A stretch of DNA of 64,000 bases from a virus. Both the position numbers and the translations under genes were made by a program. The stretch covers positions 1-64,000 of the IMG/VR virus record IMGVR_UViG_3300031673_016569; one strand, written 5' to 3'. The notes beneath the pieces are model-generated. The model saw only the letters and a program-made list of their open reading frames with translations, did not search any database and was not told where the DNA came from. Every line of letters starts with the position of its first letter. Position 1 is the first letter of the stretch. Below, piece by piece: positions 25,601 to 33,514 of this stretch.

Positions 25601-27007
25601 TTACGTGCCGGAGACGTATGCAGCGCCCGAAATAAACTGCGCTGCCAGTGCACGTTTCTTCGCCCAGTTGATGAACCGAACGGCCTTGATCGCGAGGCTG
25701 TTGGTCTGGAACATGCTCACCACCGTCGTCGGCACGGTACTGTCCGTCGATTGGTTCGTCGGGTTGTCGAGCATCTGGATCGACGCCTCCGAGCTGGTGC
25801 TGATCGTCACCTCGCCGTCATCTGCGAGCAGAATCTCCGGCGCGTTGATCAACGCGATAATGGACCCGGCCACCGGGCTGCCGACCACCTTGGCCGACAT
25901 CGAGGTAACCACCGGCAGCCCAAACAGCGAGCCACCGAGCATGTTGATTTCCGGGTACAGAGGCTGGCCCAACGGGTTCAGCATCATCGAGAGCGCGAGC
26001 GCCTGCGTCGGCGGCATCACCCACACGCCCTGGCTCGGATCCAGATTGATAGCCAGCCAGTTGTCGATCAGCGTCTGCACGTCGACGCGCAAATCCGCCG
26101 ACGTGGTGCCGCTCGCCGGGACCGCGGTGACGCCGTTGAGGATGGACGCCGGCGACACATTGGCGACCGCTGCGATATCCGGGTTGATGAACTGCTGGTC
26201 CAGGAACTGCGCGATGGACTTCGCGAGATCGTTCCGAACCAGCATTTCCGCCGACGGCGAGGAGCTGCGCACCAGCTCGTCGTCGATCGCCACCAGGCCG
26301 GCCGCTTTCGCGATGCCGAGCGTGATCGCCGTGGTGCCCAACTTGCTCATCGGAACCGGCTGGCCCTGCCCGACCCAATACGCCGAAGAAGGCGCGTTCT
26401 GGCCGGCGATGCGGACGTTGAACGGGACTTTCGTCAGGTTCGGTATCTTGCCGATGATCGTCTGCGGACGCAGAAACTCGATGAACTCGGTTACGAGGTT
26501 CTGCGCGTACACCAGCTCCGAGGCCCAGGTCGCGGTGGTCGTGTCGCCAGTGGCCACAGCGGCCTTGAACACCTGCGCGAGCTCGGGCGAGCTATCCATC
26601 CACGCCTTGTTGTTCTGAACGAGAGAAAGCGCATCGTTCAGGTTGCCCTTGGCGCGTAGCAGCGCCATCGCGTAGCGCGCCATCTTGATGCCTGGCTCGA
26701 GGCGCGGCGGCTTCACGCTGATGATGCCGGTGGTGCCGCGCAGCTTTGCCGCAGCGTCCGGGCCCTCCGACTTGGCGGGGATGACCTCAACGGCGCTCGC
26801 GATCATCTGCTTCTCGTGCTCTTTCAGGCGCACCAGGTGATCGTCGACCGCCTTGACCTCGGCCTTGACGGTGTCGTATTCCTCGGTTTCGGCTTCGTTC
26901 AGCGTGCGGCCCTCATCGGCCGCCTTGGACATGATTTCGTCCATGCGCGCCTTGCTCGCCGCGCGCTTCGCCTCGAAGGAGGCGATTTGTTCTGCTATCG
27001 TTTTCAT
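25601..27007 (-). CDS. Alternative internal start: separate major capsid precursor
   Basis: In-frame ATG at 27005-27007 with AAAGGAACCTCC just before it gives a 468-residue protein that begins exactly at the capsid delta domain (MKTIAEQIASF). This would supply capsid subunits in excess over the protease fusion. The site is visible; its use is inferred. Confidence 0.55.
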   Translation of the reverse strand: MKTIAEQIASFEAKRAASKARMDEIMSKAADEGRTLNEAETEEYDTVKAEVKAVDDHLVRLKEHEKQMIASAVEVIPAKSEGPDAAAKLRGTTGIISVKPPRLEPGIKMARYAMALLRAKGNLNDALSLVQNNKAWMDSSPELAQVFKAAVATGDTTTATWASELVYAQNLVTEFIEFLRPQTIIGKIPNLTKVPFNVRIAGQNAPSSAYWVGQGQPVPMSKLGTTAITLGIAKAAGLVAIDDELVRSSSPSAEMLVRNDLAKSIAQFLDQQFINPDIAAVANVSPASILNGVTAVPASGTTSADLRVDVQTLIDNWLAINLDPSQGVWVMPPTQALALSMMLNPLGQPLYPEINMLGGSLFGLPVVTSMSAKVVGSPVAGSIIALINAPEILLADDGEVTISTSSEASIQMLDNPTNQSTDSTVPTTVVSMFQTNSLAIKAVRFINWAKKRALAAQFISGAAYVSGT

Positions 27008-27574
27008 GGAGGTTCCTTTCGGGAAGTTGGACTGCGTTCCCGAAGCGCCGGGAGTGGATTTCAAGCGCACGACCGGGCGCTGCCGATCGCCTGACGCGGC
27101 GAGCAGGGCTTCATCTGCGGACTTGATGGTGGTAATGCTTGCGTCCACGTTCGCGGGGATCGTGACGCAGGAGAGCTCAAGCCACTCCCATTTGAGGAAG
27201 TGTTCGGCCCAGGTGTCCTTGATCTGCGAGGATTCAATCGGGTTGAACCCGATCGACATCCCCTTGACGAGCTTGTACTTGATCGACTGCCAGGCATCGT
27301 CGATCCGGTCTTTCAGCGTGCCGGGCTCGGGGATTTTGGCAAACTGCGCCTGGAAGGTGATGCCCTCAGGCGTGGCCTTGGCCGCGACGACTTCGCCGAC
27401 CGGCTCGCGCGAGTTGTGTTGCCAGAGCAGGGGGATCGGCAAGGTGAACTGCGCGCCCTCGGGCTCGACGATGTCGCCCATGCGATCCGTGCTCGGCGTG
27501 GTCGCGACGCCCTCGATGATGCGTTGCTCCTCGTCGACGCTCTTGACGGTAAAAAGGCTGTAGGCTCGCTTCAT
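25601..27574 (-). CDS. Prohead protease-major capsid protein fusion (HK97 type)
   Basis: 657 residues. Residues 1-150 match HK97-type prohead proteases (IIEGVATTPSTDRMGDIVEP, GMSIGFNPI, WEWLELSCVTIPAN with the catalytic His/Ser context LLWQHNS and ELSCVTIPAN). After a linker, residue 190 onward is a delta (scaffold) helix (MKTIAEQIASFEAKRAASKA) and then a capsid domain with IIGKIPNLTKVPFNVRIAG. The two parts are usually separate genes. A ribosome site and ATG at 27007 could also start the capsid alone. Confidence 0.88.
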   Translation of the reverse strand: MKRAYSLFTVKSVDEEQRIIEGVATTPSTDRMGDIVEPEGAQFTLPIPLLWQHNSREPVGEVVAAKATPEGITFQAQFAKIPEPGTLKDRIDDAWQSIKYKLVKGMSIGFNPIESSQIKDTWAEHFLKWEWLELSCVTIPANVDASITTIKSADEALLAASGDRQRPVVRLKSTPGASGTQSNFPKGTSMKTIAEQIASFEAKRAASKARMDEIMSKAADEGRTLNEAETEEYDTVKAEVKAVDDHLVRLKEHEKQMIASAVEVIPAKSEGPDAAAKLRGTTGIISVKPPRLEPGIKMARYAMALLRAKGNLNDALSLVQNNKAWMDSSPELAQVFKAAVATGDTTTATWASELVYAQNLVTEFIEFLRPQTIIGKIPNLTKVPFNVRIAGQNAPSSAYWVGQGQPVPMSKLGTTAITLGIAKAAGLVAIDDELVRSSSPSAEMLVRNDLAKSIAQFLDQQFINPDIAAVANVSPASILNGVTAVPASGTTSADLRVDVQTLIDNWLAINLDPSQGVWVMPPTQALALSMMLNPLGQPLYPEINMLGGSLFGLPVVTSMSAKVVGSPVAGSIIALINAPEILLADDGEVTISTSSEASIQMLDNPTNQSTDSTVPTTVVSMFQTNSLAIKAVRFINWAKKRALAAQFISGAAYVSGT

Positions 27575-27592
27575 GGTGCTGGCTCCAGAAAT

Positions 27593-27613
27593 AAAAAAAC
27601 CGCCCTGAGGCGG
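27593..27613 (-). terminator. Rho-independent terminator between terL and capsid
   Basis: Minus-strand stem CCGCC-TCAG-GGCGG followed by seven T residues, located after the terL stop and before the protease-capsid start. It would isolate packaging genes from the highly expressed capsid gene. Confidence 0.75.
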
Positions 27614-27653
27614 CCGTGATGACTTGCGCTGCTACGCACCGAAAACGCGCGCC

Positions 27654-29384
27654 CTACACGAAGAACAGTTGAAACTTTTTCTCGGGCTCGGCCGCGACGC
27701 CCATCACGCCGACCGCCATGAAGAGCGCGCACGCGTCGTCGATCTTGTCGGCACTGCGCTTTTTGTCGGGCGCCATGTTCATGTTCTCGTCGCGCCGCGG
27801 CACTACATTGGAGGCGCACCAGTTCAGGACCGCATCGCCGCCGTGGCGCAGGTCCCCGCGCAGGTACAGGCGCTCGGTTTCCTGCATCGCCGGGTGGTAG
27901 GACTTCGGTCCCTGCCTGAATTCCTGCAGCGGCAGCTCGGCCGCCTTCAGCCGGTTCACCAGGTCGCGGATGTTCCAGGGGTCGTAGGCGATGACCTTCG
28001 GCGCGAACCGGTGCGCAATTTCCACGATGTCCTGCTCGATCCGGGCGTAGTCGAGGACGGTTCCGGGGAGTTGACGGATGAGCCCCGCCGCGACCCACCC
28101 GGCGTAGGGCACCGTGCCGCGCTCGGTGCGCTGGGCGATGGCGCCCTCGGGCACCCAGCGCCGGCCCCAGGTGTAGACGATGCCATCGACGCGCCACACC
28201 AAGCGGAAAGCCATGATGTCGGTCGTGGCCGCGCCGTCGATGCCCGCCCAACATTCCTTACCTTGAAGAAAATCCAGGTCGACCGGGCCGCTGCAGCGCT
28301 TCCAGCGCTCGATGTTGAGCCAGGTATTGGCCGCCGCGGCCTGCCGGTTCAGCCGCTTGATCTTGAATTCGGCGTGCCGGCCCGGCATCTGCTTCGCGTC
28401 CGCCGCAGCCTTCTTGATCTCCCGGTCCAGGATCGGGTTGACGTCCATCAGCGGATTCGCCTTCTGCCACTTCGACGCATCGAAATCCTCGTCCGCCGGC
28501 CGATACCCGGGTTGCCCAGGCTCGCCGATCTGCTCGTCCAGCGCGAAGATCAGCGCAAAAAAGTGGTCGGCCTCAAGAATGCCGTTCAGGACCTGATGCG
28601 CGTAGTGCCGCATCTCGGGCCACGGCCCCGGCGTCTCGTAGCCTTCGGTCGTGGTGTAGAGCCACAGGGCATTGAGCCTCGCGCCCGCGGCCGACTGCAG
28701 CACGTTCAAGAGGTCGTGCGTCTTGTGCGCGTGGATCTCATCGAGCGCCACATGCGACGGGTTCAGCCCGTCCTGCGTCGAGGCATGGGCGTTGATCGGC
28801 TTGAAGTTGCCGCCGACCTGCCAGTTCACGATGGCGCTCGCGAACACCTCCAGGTTGAACGCCTCGCGCAGGTCCTGCGTCTGCTCGACCATGCGCCGCG
28901 CGATGTTGAAGATGATGCGCGCCTGATCGCCCGTGGTTGCTGCGGTGATGACCTGCGGCCCGGGTTCCGGTTCGTAGCACAGGCAATAGAGCAGGACCGC
29001 CGCGGCGAGAGTCGATTTGGCGTTCTTGCGCGCCACCGCAAAGAGCGCACTCGTGAACCGTCGCGTGCCGTCGAGCGACCGAAAGCCAAACAGGTTGACC
29101 AGGAAAAACACGTGCGCCGGGTGCAGCACGATGGTCGGCGTTGCCCACTTGCCCTCGACGTGAGGGAGCTGCTCGATGAACTTGCAGACTTCGCGTGCGT
29201 GCGTGGGCGAGAACTTGAACGGGCCGCCTTTTTCCGCCGCGCGCTTGCGATCCTTGAGGTAGCGCGAAGCCGCGAGGCGTATCCATTTGCAGTGTGCCTC
29301 GCCCCCTACATCGGCGATCGCCGCGCGCGCGAAGGCATTGGCAACCGCGACAAAATCACGCTCGGCGCCTCGTTTTGCCCCCAT
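27654..29384 (-). CDS. terL: Terminase large subunit
   Basis: 576 residues. ATPase motifs: Walker A of the form ARKNAKST (about 118-125) and Walker B HVALDEIHAH (about 213-216). The C-terminal nuclease region contains WAGIDGAATTDIMAF, VIAYDPWN and DDACALFMA, whose aspartates are the expected metal ligands. It belongs to the Terminase_1 family that pairs with P27-type small subunits. It overlaps the terS 3' end by 29 bases. It powers and cuts DNA during head filling. Confidence 0.93.
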   Translation of the reverse strand: MGAKRGAERDFVAVANAFARAAIADVGGEAHCKWIRLAASRYLKDRKRAAEKGGPFKFSPTHAREVCKFIEQLPHVEGKWATPTIVLHPAHVFFLVNLFGFRSLDGTRRFTSALFAVARKNAKSTLAAAVLLYCLCYEPEPGPQVITAATTGDQARIIFNIARRMVEQTQDLREAFNLEVFASAIVNWQVGGNFKPINAHASTQDGLNPSHVALDEIHAHKTHDLLNVLQSAAGARLNALWLYTTTEGYETPGPWPEMRHYAHQVLNGILEADHFFALIFALDEQIGEPGQPGYRPADEDFDASKWQKANPLMDVNPILDREIKKAAADAKQMPGRHAEFKIKRLNRQAAAANTWLNIERWKRCSGPVDLDFLQGKECWAGIDGAATTDIMAFRLVWRVDGIVYTWGRRWVPEGAIAQRTERGTVPYAGWVAAGLIRQLPGTVLDYARIEQDIVEIAHRFAPKVIAYDPWNIRDLVNRLKAAELPLQEFRQGPKSYHPAMQETERLYLRGDLRHGGDAVLNWCASNVVPRRDENMNMAPDKKRSADKIDDACALFMAVGVMGVAAEPEKKFQLFFV

Positions 29385-29844
29385 CGATCAGATCCAGAAA
29401 ACGATTCTTTTTGTTGCTCGGCGCACCGGTAGCGACGCGCGAGCGCGACGAAGGCGTCATGCCGAACTCGGTTTCGAGCTTGTGCATCTGCTCCATTGCC
29501 TTGTTCGCGATGGCCAGGTACGGGTTTTGAATCGGGAACCCGGACGGCGAGATCAGCACTTCGCCTTGCTTCGCAACGTAACTCTCGGCCACAGTCCAGC
29601 GCCCGTACGCCTGGCAATAGGCGGAGAAGGCGTTGATGTCGACCTCGCTGATCATCTTGTTGCGCAGCAGTATCGGAAACGTGCGCGCCCACTCGACGCG
29701 CGCCTCGCCGGAAAGATGCGCAGGCGGGTTCGGCGTTTCGTCAACGCCCTCGGGCTTAGGCTCCGACTCGTTCAGCGGTCGATGTCCGGGATGGCCGGCG
29801 AGCAGTTTGAGGTGCGTCGCCTTCGGTTTTCGACCTGGGCGCAT
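29356..29844 (-). CDS. terS: Terminase small subunit, P27 family
   Basis: 162 residues. The opening RPGRKPKATHLKLLAGHPGHRP and the FSAYCQAYGRW and NPYLAIANKAMEQMHKLETEFGM elements are typical of P27 (Terminase_4) small subunits. It recognises the packaging site; a structured repeat region just upstream (30024-30170) is a candidate for that site. Start at 29844 has a short AGG ribosome site. Confidence 0.9.
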   Translation of the reverse strand: MRPGRKPKATHLKLLAGHPGHRPLNESEPKPEGVDETPNPPAHLSGEARVEWARTFPILLRNKMISEVDINAFSAYCQAYGRWTVAESYVAKQGEVLISPSGFPIQNPYLAIANKAMEQMHKLETEFGMTPSSRSRVATGAPSNKKNRFLDLIDGGKTRRRA

Positions 29845-30024
29845 GGGTGCCTAAAAATAGTTGAAAAAAGGTCCTCTTTTGATGCCAAAAAGCCGGATGG
29901 GCGTATTCATGACGTAATCGACGCGTACGCGCTTTTTGAGCTTTTCCTTACTAACCTACCGCCCCACCTGCGAAAAAAAGATCATTAAACCAAACGCTTA
30001 GAAGTGCCTTTTTTGCCATGGCGC

Positions 30025-30076
30025 CGGAGAGAAACATGCCACTTGTGCTACTTAGAACCAGGCACGTTTGTCTCCG
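30025..30076. repeat. Structured repeat unit A
   Basis: Nested complementary arms: CGGAGA (30025-30030) with TCTCCG (30071-30076), and CATGCC (30035-30040) with GGCACG (30061-30066, one mismatch). Spacers of 4 bases separate outer and inner arms on both sides, and the central loop is 20 bases. Confidence 0.6.
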
Positions 30077-30085
30077 CGTGCTCGC

Positions 30086-30148
30086 CGGAGAGCTTCATGC
30101 CAACTCAGTGCGCTGAAGCCGCGCTCGCTCCTGGCACGATCCTCTCCG
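30086..30148. repeat. Structured repeat unit B
   Basis: Same architecture as unit A: CGGAGAG (30086-30092) with CTCTCCG (30142-30148), and CATGCC (30096-30101) with GGCACG (30133-30138), spacers of 3 bases, central loop 31 bases. The arms are identical to those of unit A while the loops differ, which argues for conserved structure. Confidence 0.6.
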
Positions 30149-30430
30149 TGCGCTCGGTGGGAAAATTCCCGGGTACGATACCCTGAGCAACCAGGAGCTC
30201 TCAGTGCCCTGGCCGGGGAGCCATCTAGGTGCAAATCTGCGCACCGCTAGAGCACTCCTATTCGTTTCCTACTGCGTCTGCAGGTCGAAGCTGAGGCGGC
30301 CCATACCCTTCGGTCTATAGACAAGGCTAAGGCGTTGTCCTAGGCTGCGTATCCGTAGGCCCTCGTGTTACTGCAACGGGGGCTGCCACTTACCCCGATT
30401 ACTCTGGCGCGATGCACAGCATCTGAAATA

Positions 30431-31243
30431 ATGACTATCGCCATAGTGCGAAAGATGAAATTGGATCTCGCCACATTTGACGGACGACTCCTGGACGGCC
30501 TTAAATTTTGCCAGAGGGTTTACGCGCTGTTCGACCAGACAAGGGCTGGAGCCGATGGCATTGCGAATCTTCGGCTGCGGCCGACGAAGCTGGAGAAGCG
30601 CTTAATCGAAGAGCTTATCCCCTTGGCTCGCTACGTGCAGGCGCGCTACCGCGAAGGCCGTCGTATCAAAGTGCGCTGGTTCAGTGGGTCACAGCCATAC
30701 GACGCCATCCTGTTATTTTCCGGCGCATTCGTTGAGAAAGGCTACGCGCCGAGAAAAATCTTCGCTGAAGTTACAACGTCCGTTCACCCAAGCGAATACC
30801 TCGTACGTGAGCAGCTGCACGAGCAGGGCCACTCCTTCGGTGTTAAGCGTATATCGCGGGACAGAAAGACCCGCGCTATTGTTTCGACACCATACGTCAA
30901 TACCAATGATGAGAGCCAAGCCGACCTGGCGGCTCGGATAATCGATCGGATTAAGAACAAGAGCAAGAAAGGCTATACGCCAGACACCGTGCTGATTGTC
31001 TATTGCGTGCTGGACGGCGTAACCCTTGAGGATGAATGGGACGAAGCCATCAAGCGCGTGACCCAAGCCGATACGCGCCATGCGTTTAAGGAAGTGTTTC
31101 TAATCGACACAAGTTCAAATTCCTTTTCGGCCACGCTGTACGGCGATCCGAAGCGTGTACCAAAGAAAGACTTGCCCGAAACAGACGAGTCGCGCGTTAC
31201 GCCCCCGGGCGTGGCCAACCCAGCGCATAAAGCTGGTCCTTGA
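30431..31243 (+). CDS. Moron protein of unknown function, possible nuclease-like fold
   Basis: 270 residues from the ATG at 30431; another start is possible at 30455 (MKLDLATFDG), and an ATG-less extension upstream seems unlikely. A segment with YDAILLF, then KIFAEVTTSVHPSEYLVREQL resembles the beta-beta-alpha core of PD-(D/E)XK proteins, but the lysine expected after the glutamate is a threonine, so it may be inactive or a different fold. It is on the opposite strand from the structural genes and its 3' end overlaps the next gene tail to tail by 47 bases. Confidence 0.55.
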   Translation: MTIAIVRKMKLDLATFDGRLLDGLKFCQRVYALFDQTRAGADGIANLRLRPTKLEKRLIEELIPLARYVQARYREGRRIKVRWFSGSQPYDAILLFSGAFVEKGYAPRKIFAEVTTSVHPSEYLVREQLHEQGHSFGVKRISRDRKTRAIVSTPYVNTNDESQADLAARIIDRIKNKSKKGYTPDTVLIVYCVLDGVTLEDEWDEAIKRVTQADTRHAFKEVFLIDTSSNSFSATLYGDPKRVPKKDLPETDESRVTPPGVANPAHKAGP

Positions 31244-32480
31244 TCGACATGATGTCGAAGCCTTCTTTCCCCGCGTCCTTGACGATCTGTGCGGCCCACA
31301 GTTTTACGTCGGTTCGCTCCGCGTCACCTATCATGTCGCAAAACGCGGCAACCGTAGCGGCGTCCTCGCTCAGCAAGGCCGGAACTAGTTCCTCTTTCGG
31401 TATGCACGCATCGTCTCTCAGCAACTGATTGCCGAAATCCCCGCGAAAAATTTCATCGTGTTCTCTGGCGGCCGCCTCGGCCACCTCGTACAGACGTAAC
31501 GCTTCAGCGTTGCCTTTGTTGCACGCTCGCCAGACATCCGCCATGTTGCTGCGGGTGCTGTTCAGCATTTCCATGATTTGGGTTGTGTCTCCGCCAATTT
31601 GCCGCGCGCGGCCCTTGAGCGCGTCAATGCGCTGGCGAATATCGTCCAGAAAATCACTCCAGTTGCGCGGGAGATTTTCTGGCAGCTCGATGGCTTTGAC
31701 CTGTTCGCGCAGTTCGTAGAATTCGGCATCATCCTTACGCCTGGCGTCGAGCACGTCCGCCGTGGTGAGTACGCGGCGCGCGGCCGGGAACAGAAAGCTA
31801 TTGTGACGGCGCTGCAGGTGTCTCTCGTGCGCGCCTGGTTTTTCCCGCCATGACCACTGCGGAAATTGGGTCACGTCGAAGCCCGTTATGGCATCGACCA
31901 TAGGCGTGAAGAATTCTCTGGCCGCAACTTTACCGTGGACGAGGCATTCGGTGAGCGCCCAGTCGTCCTTACCGAACCCCGGATCACCCTCCGAATTGTA
32001 GAAGGGACTATCCGGCATCCGCATTAGCAAGTGCAGTGCCATGAAATATTCCGGCGGCACCGCCACGTCGCCCTCGGGTGTCGGTATCGTTTTTTTACCG
32101 GCTTTTTCTGCGGTGTTGACCGCGTCGTCGATGAGCCGTAGCAGAAATCTAGTCATGCGGCCGATGTCATTTTCCTTGTCGTCGCTTAATTGGGTGAGAA
32201 GCTGCAAGAAGCCGTCCTTGGCAATTTCCGCCTCCGGTACTCCGATGCGGCCATCCAGCAGCCAGAAGTACAAACGGGTCTGCAGTGCCCGGACGGAAAT
32301 CTGAACCGTGCTTTCCAAAGCCGGACTAACATCAACGTGCGGGCTTTTCCATTCGCGGAATGGCAGGCTGTCTGCCATGGAGTAGAAGCCCACCAGGTAC
32401 TTGACCGACTGATAGGCGTCCGTGGGCCAGGCCGGCGGTTCCGGTTTCTTTGGCGTTTTCTCCCAGAAATTCCACTTCAT
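31197..32480 (-). CDS. Moron protein of unknown function (427 residues)
   Basis: Mostly helical protein with no domain that I recognise. Landmarks: an acidic-aromatic N-terminus (MKWNFWEKTPKKPEPPAWP), a central EYFMALHLLMRMPDSPFYNSEGDPGFG, and a helical C-terminus. It lies between the ParB-like gene and the packaging region, a known hotspot for accessory prophage genes, and converges with the nuclease-like moron. No Shine-Dalgarno sequence is visible before the ATG; a TATATC about 10 bases upstream hints at a very short leader. Confidence 0.6.
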   Translation of the reverse strand: MKWNFWEKTPKKPEPPAWPTDAYQSVKYLVGFYSMADSLPFREWKSPHVDVSPALESTVQISVRALQTRLYFWLLDGRIGVPEAEIAKDGFLQLLTQLSDDKENDIGRMTRFLLRLIDDAVNTAEKAGKKTIPTPEGDVAVPPEYFMALHLLMRMPDSPFYNSEGDPGFGKDDWALTECLVHGKVAAREFFTPMVDAITGFDVTQFPQWSWREKPGAHERHLQRRHNSFLFPAARRVLTTADVLDARRKDDAEFYELREQVKAIELPENLPRNWSDFLDDIRQRIDALKGRARQIGGDTTQIMEMLNSTRSNMADVWRACNKGNAEALRLYEVAEAAAREHDEIFRGDFGNQLLRDDACIPKEELVPALLSEDAATVAAFCDMIGDAERTDVKLWAAQIVKDAGKEGFDIMSIKDQLYALGWPRPGA

Positions 32481-32788
32481 ACGTGAGATGATATAACGAT
32501 CCGGCTATTCAGCGATGCCAACATCGTCTCTATGAACCTGCCAAAGCATTCCTAAGTGCCATGCTGCTGCGCCTACCGGATTGAGAACTGTAATTGCCAG
32601 TGCCCAGATTTGTCCGGTTTGGCGAGCCGACTGGGGCTCGAACTCGCGCATTTACGTTCTCGAACTAGCAGTGAGTCAATGATCATAATGGCCGAACTCA
32701 GACCGTCACTGTGTTCGCGTTCTCGATCATCATTCATTGGCGCACCGCGCAACGCCGGATCAATCGCGGAAATTGGATGTCCACAATC
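32481..32788. other. Intergenic region with no gene
   Basis: About 308 bp between the 427-residue moron and the ParB-like gene. No supported ORF. On the minus strand a stretch near 32618-32650 ends like a tRNA 3' end (GTCGGCTCGCCA) but no matching 5' acceptor arm is present. Confidence 0.4.
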
Positions 32789-33514
32789 TCACGCGACTTT
32801 ACGCGTCGCCGTCGCTTCTGGCACGACTTTCTCCGCGTCGAGCGCGCTTACCGCGAGCTCCGCGAGCAGGCGAAGCGCGACCGCGTTGTTGATCACTTTC
32901 TTTTCCTGCTTGACCCGCACGATCGCATCGAACAGCGCGTTGAAAGTTGCAAGCTCGCCGACCAGGACCTGCGCCTTTTTATTCGCCTCGATGCGCGCGA
33001 CGAGATCGAGGAAAGCGGCTTTTTCCTCGGGCAGAAAAACGATGGTCAGCTCCTCGTACTTCGGCCGCGTGATGCCGAGCGCCGCGAGCTTCTCGTCGGT
33101 GCACTTGAAGGCGTCGTCGGTGACACCGCTGTAGCGCTTCCACTCCAGCGAATTCAGGCTCGTATAGAGCTGCGCCAGGATGTTCGGATCGTCCTTGCCG
33201 TTGATCGCGTTCTGCGACAACTGGATCGCCAGGCGCCGCTCCTCGGAGAGGTCGGTCACGATGTCGAGCACATCGGCCTCCTCGATCCCGGCCTTGATCG
33301 CAGCGCGAACGCGGTGGTTGCCACTCAGCACTTCGCCGCGGTAGACCACCGGGACGCCCATGAGCTTGCCGTCCTGCTTGATGTTGTCGACGAGCTGGCT
33401 AAACTCCTGCGGCGTCATGTAGCGCGCGTTCTTCGCGAGCAGCTTCAGCTCGCGCAGCTTGACCTTGACGATCCGGCTTTCCACCTTGTCCAGCGTATTT
33501 TCGGAGCCATTCAT
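32789..33514 (-). CDS. ParB-like protein of the prophage late strand
   Basis: 241 residues from the ATG at 33512-33514 (CCAGGA ribosome site eight bases upstream). The N-terminal ParB/Srx-like domain has VKLRELKLLAKNARYMTP, GKLMGVPVVYRGEVLSGNHRVRAAIKAG, where GNHRVRAA corresponds to the GE(R)HR motif. The C-terminal half is helical. Phage ParB-like proteins beside DNA-modification genes are thought to act with the modifying enzyme; that role is inferred here from the 116-base overlap with the methyltransferase/GNAT-like gene. Confidence 0.75.
   Translation of the reverse strand: MNGSENTLDKVESRIVKVKLRELKLLAKNARYMTPQEFSQLVDNIKQDGKLMGVPVVYRGEVLSGNHRVRAAIKAGIEEADVLDIVTDLSEERRLAIQLSQNAINGKDDPNILAQLYTSLNSLEWKRYSGVTDDAFKCTDEKLAALGITRPKYEELTIVFLPEEKAAFLDLVARIEANKKAQVLVGELATFNALFDAIVRVKQEKKVINNAVALRLLAELAVSALDAEKVVPEATATRKVA

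Larger units (their letters stand above)
29845..30364. other. Intergenic region upstream of terS, candidate cos/pac
   Basis: About 520 bp without a convincing gene. It contains two similar hairpin units (30025-30076 and 30086-30148, listed separately), an inverted GGGAA..TTCCC at 30159-30170, and AT-rich poly-A tracts near 29860-29990. Only short peptides of 20 residues or less are encoded. Placement directly upstream of terS is where siphophages have their packaging start. Confidence 0.55.

Noticed and set aside
30431-31243. Active PD-(D/E)XK nuclease
   Set aside because: The lysine after the glutamate is replaced by threonine, so I describe only a possible fold.
32610-32700. tRNA-like 3' end on the minus strand
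   Set aside because: It ends GGCTCGCCA after a TTCGA motif, but the T-stem does not pair and no matching 5' acceptor arm lies upstream, so I do not call a tRNA.
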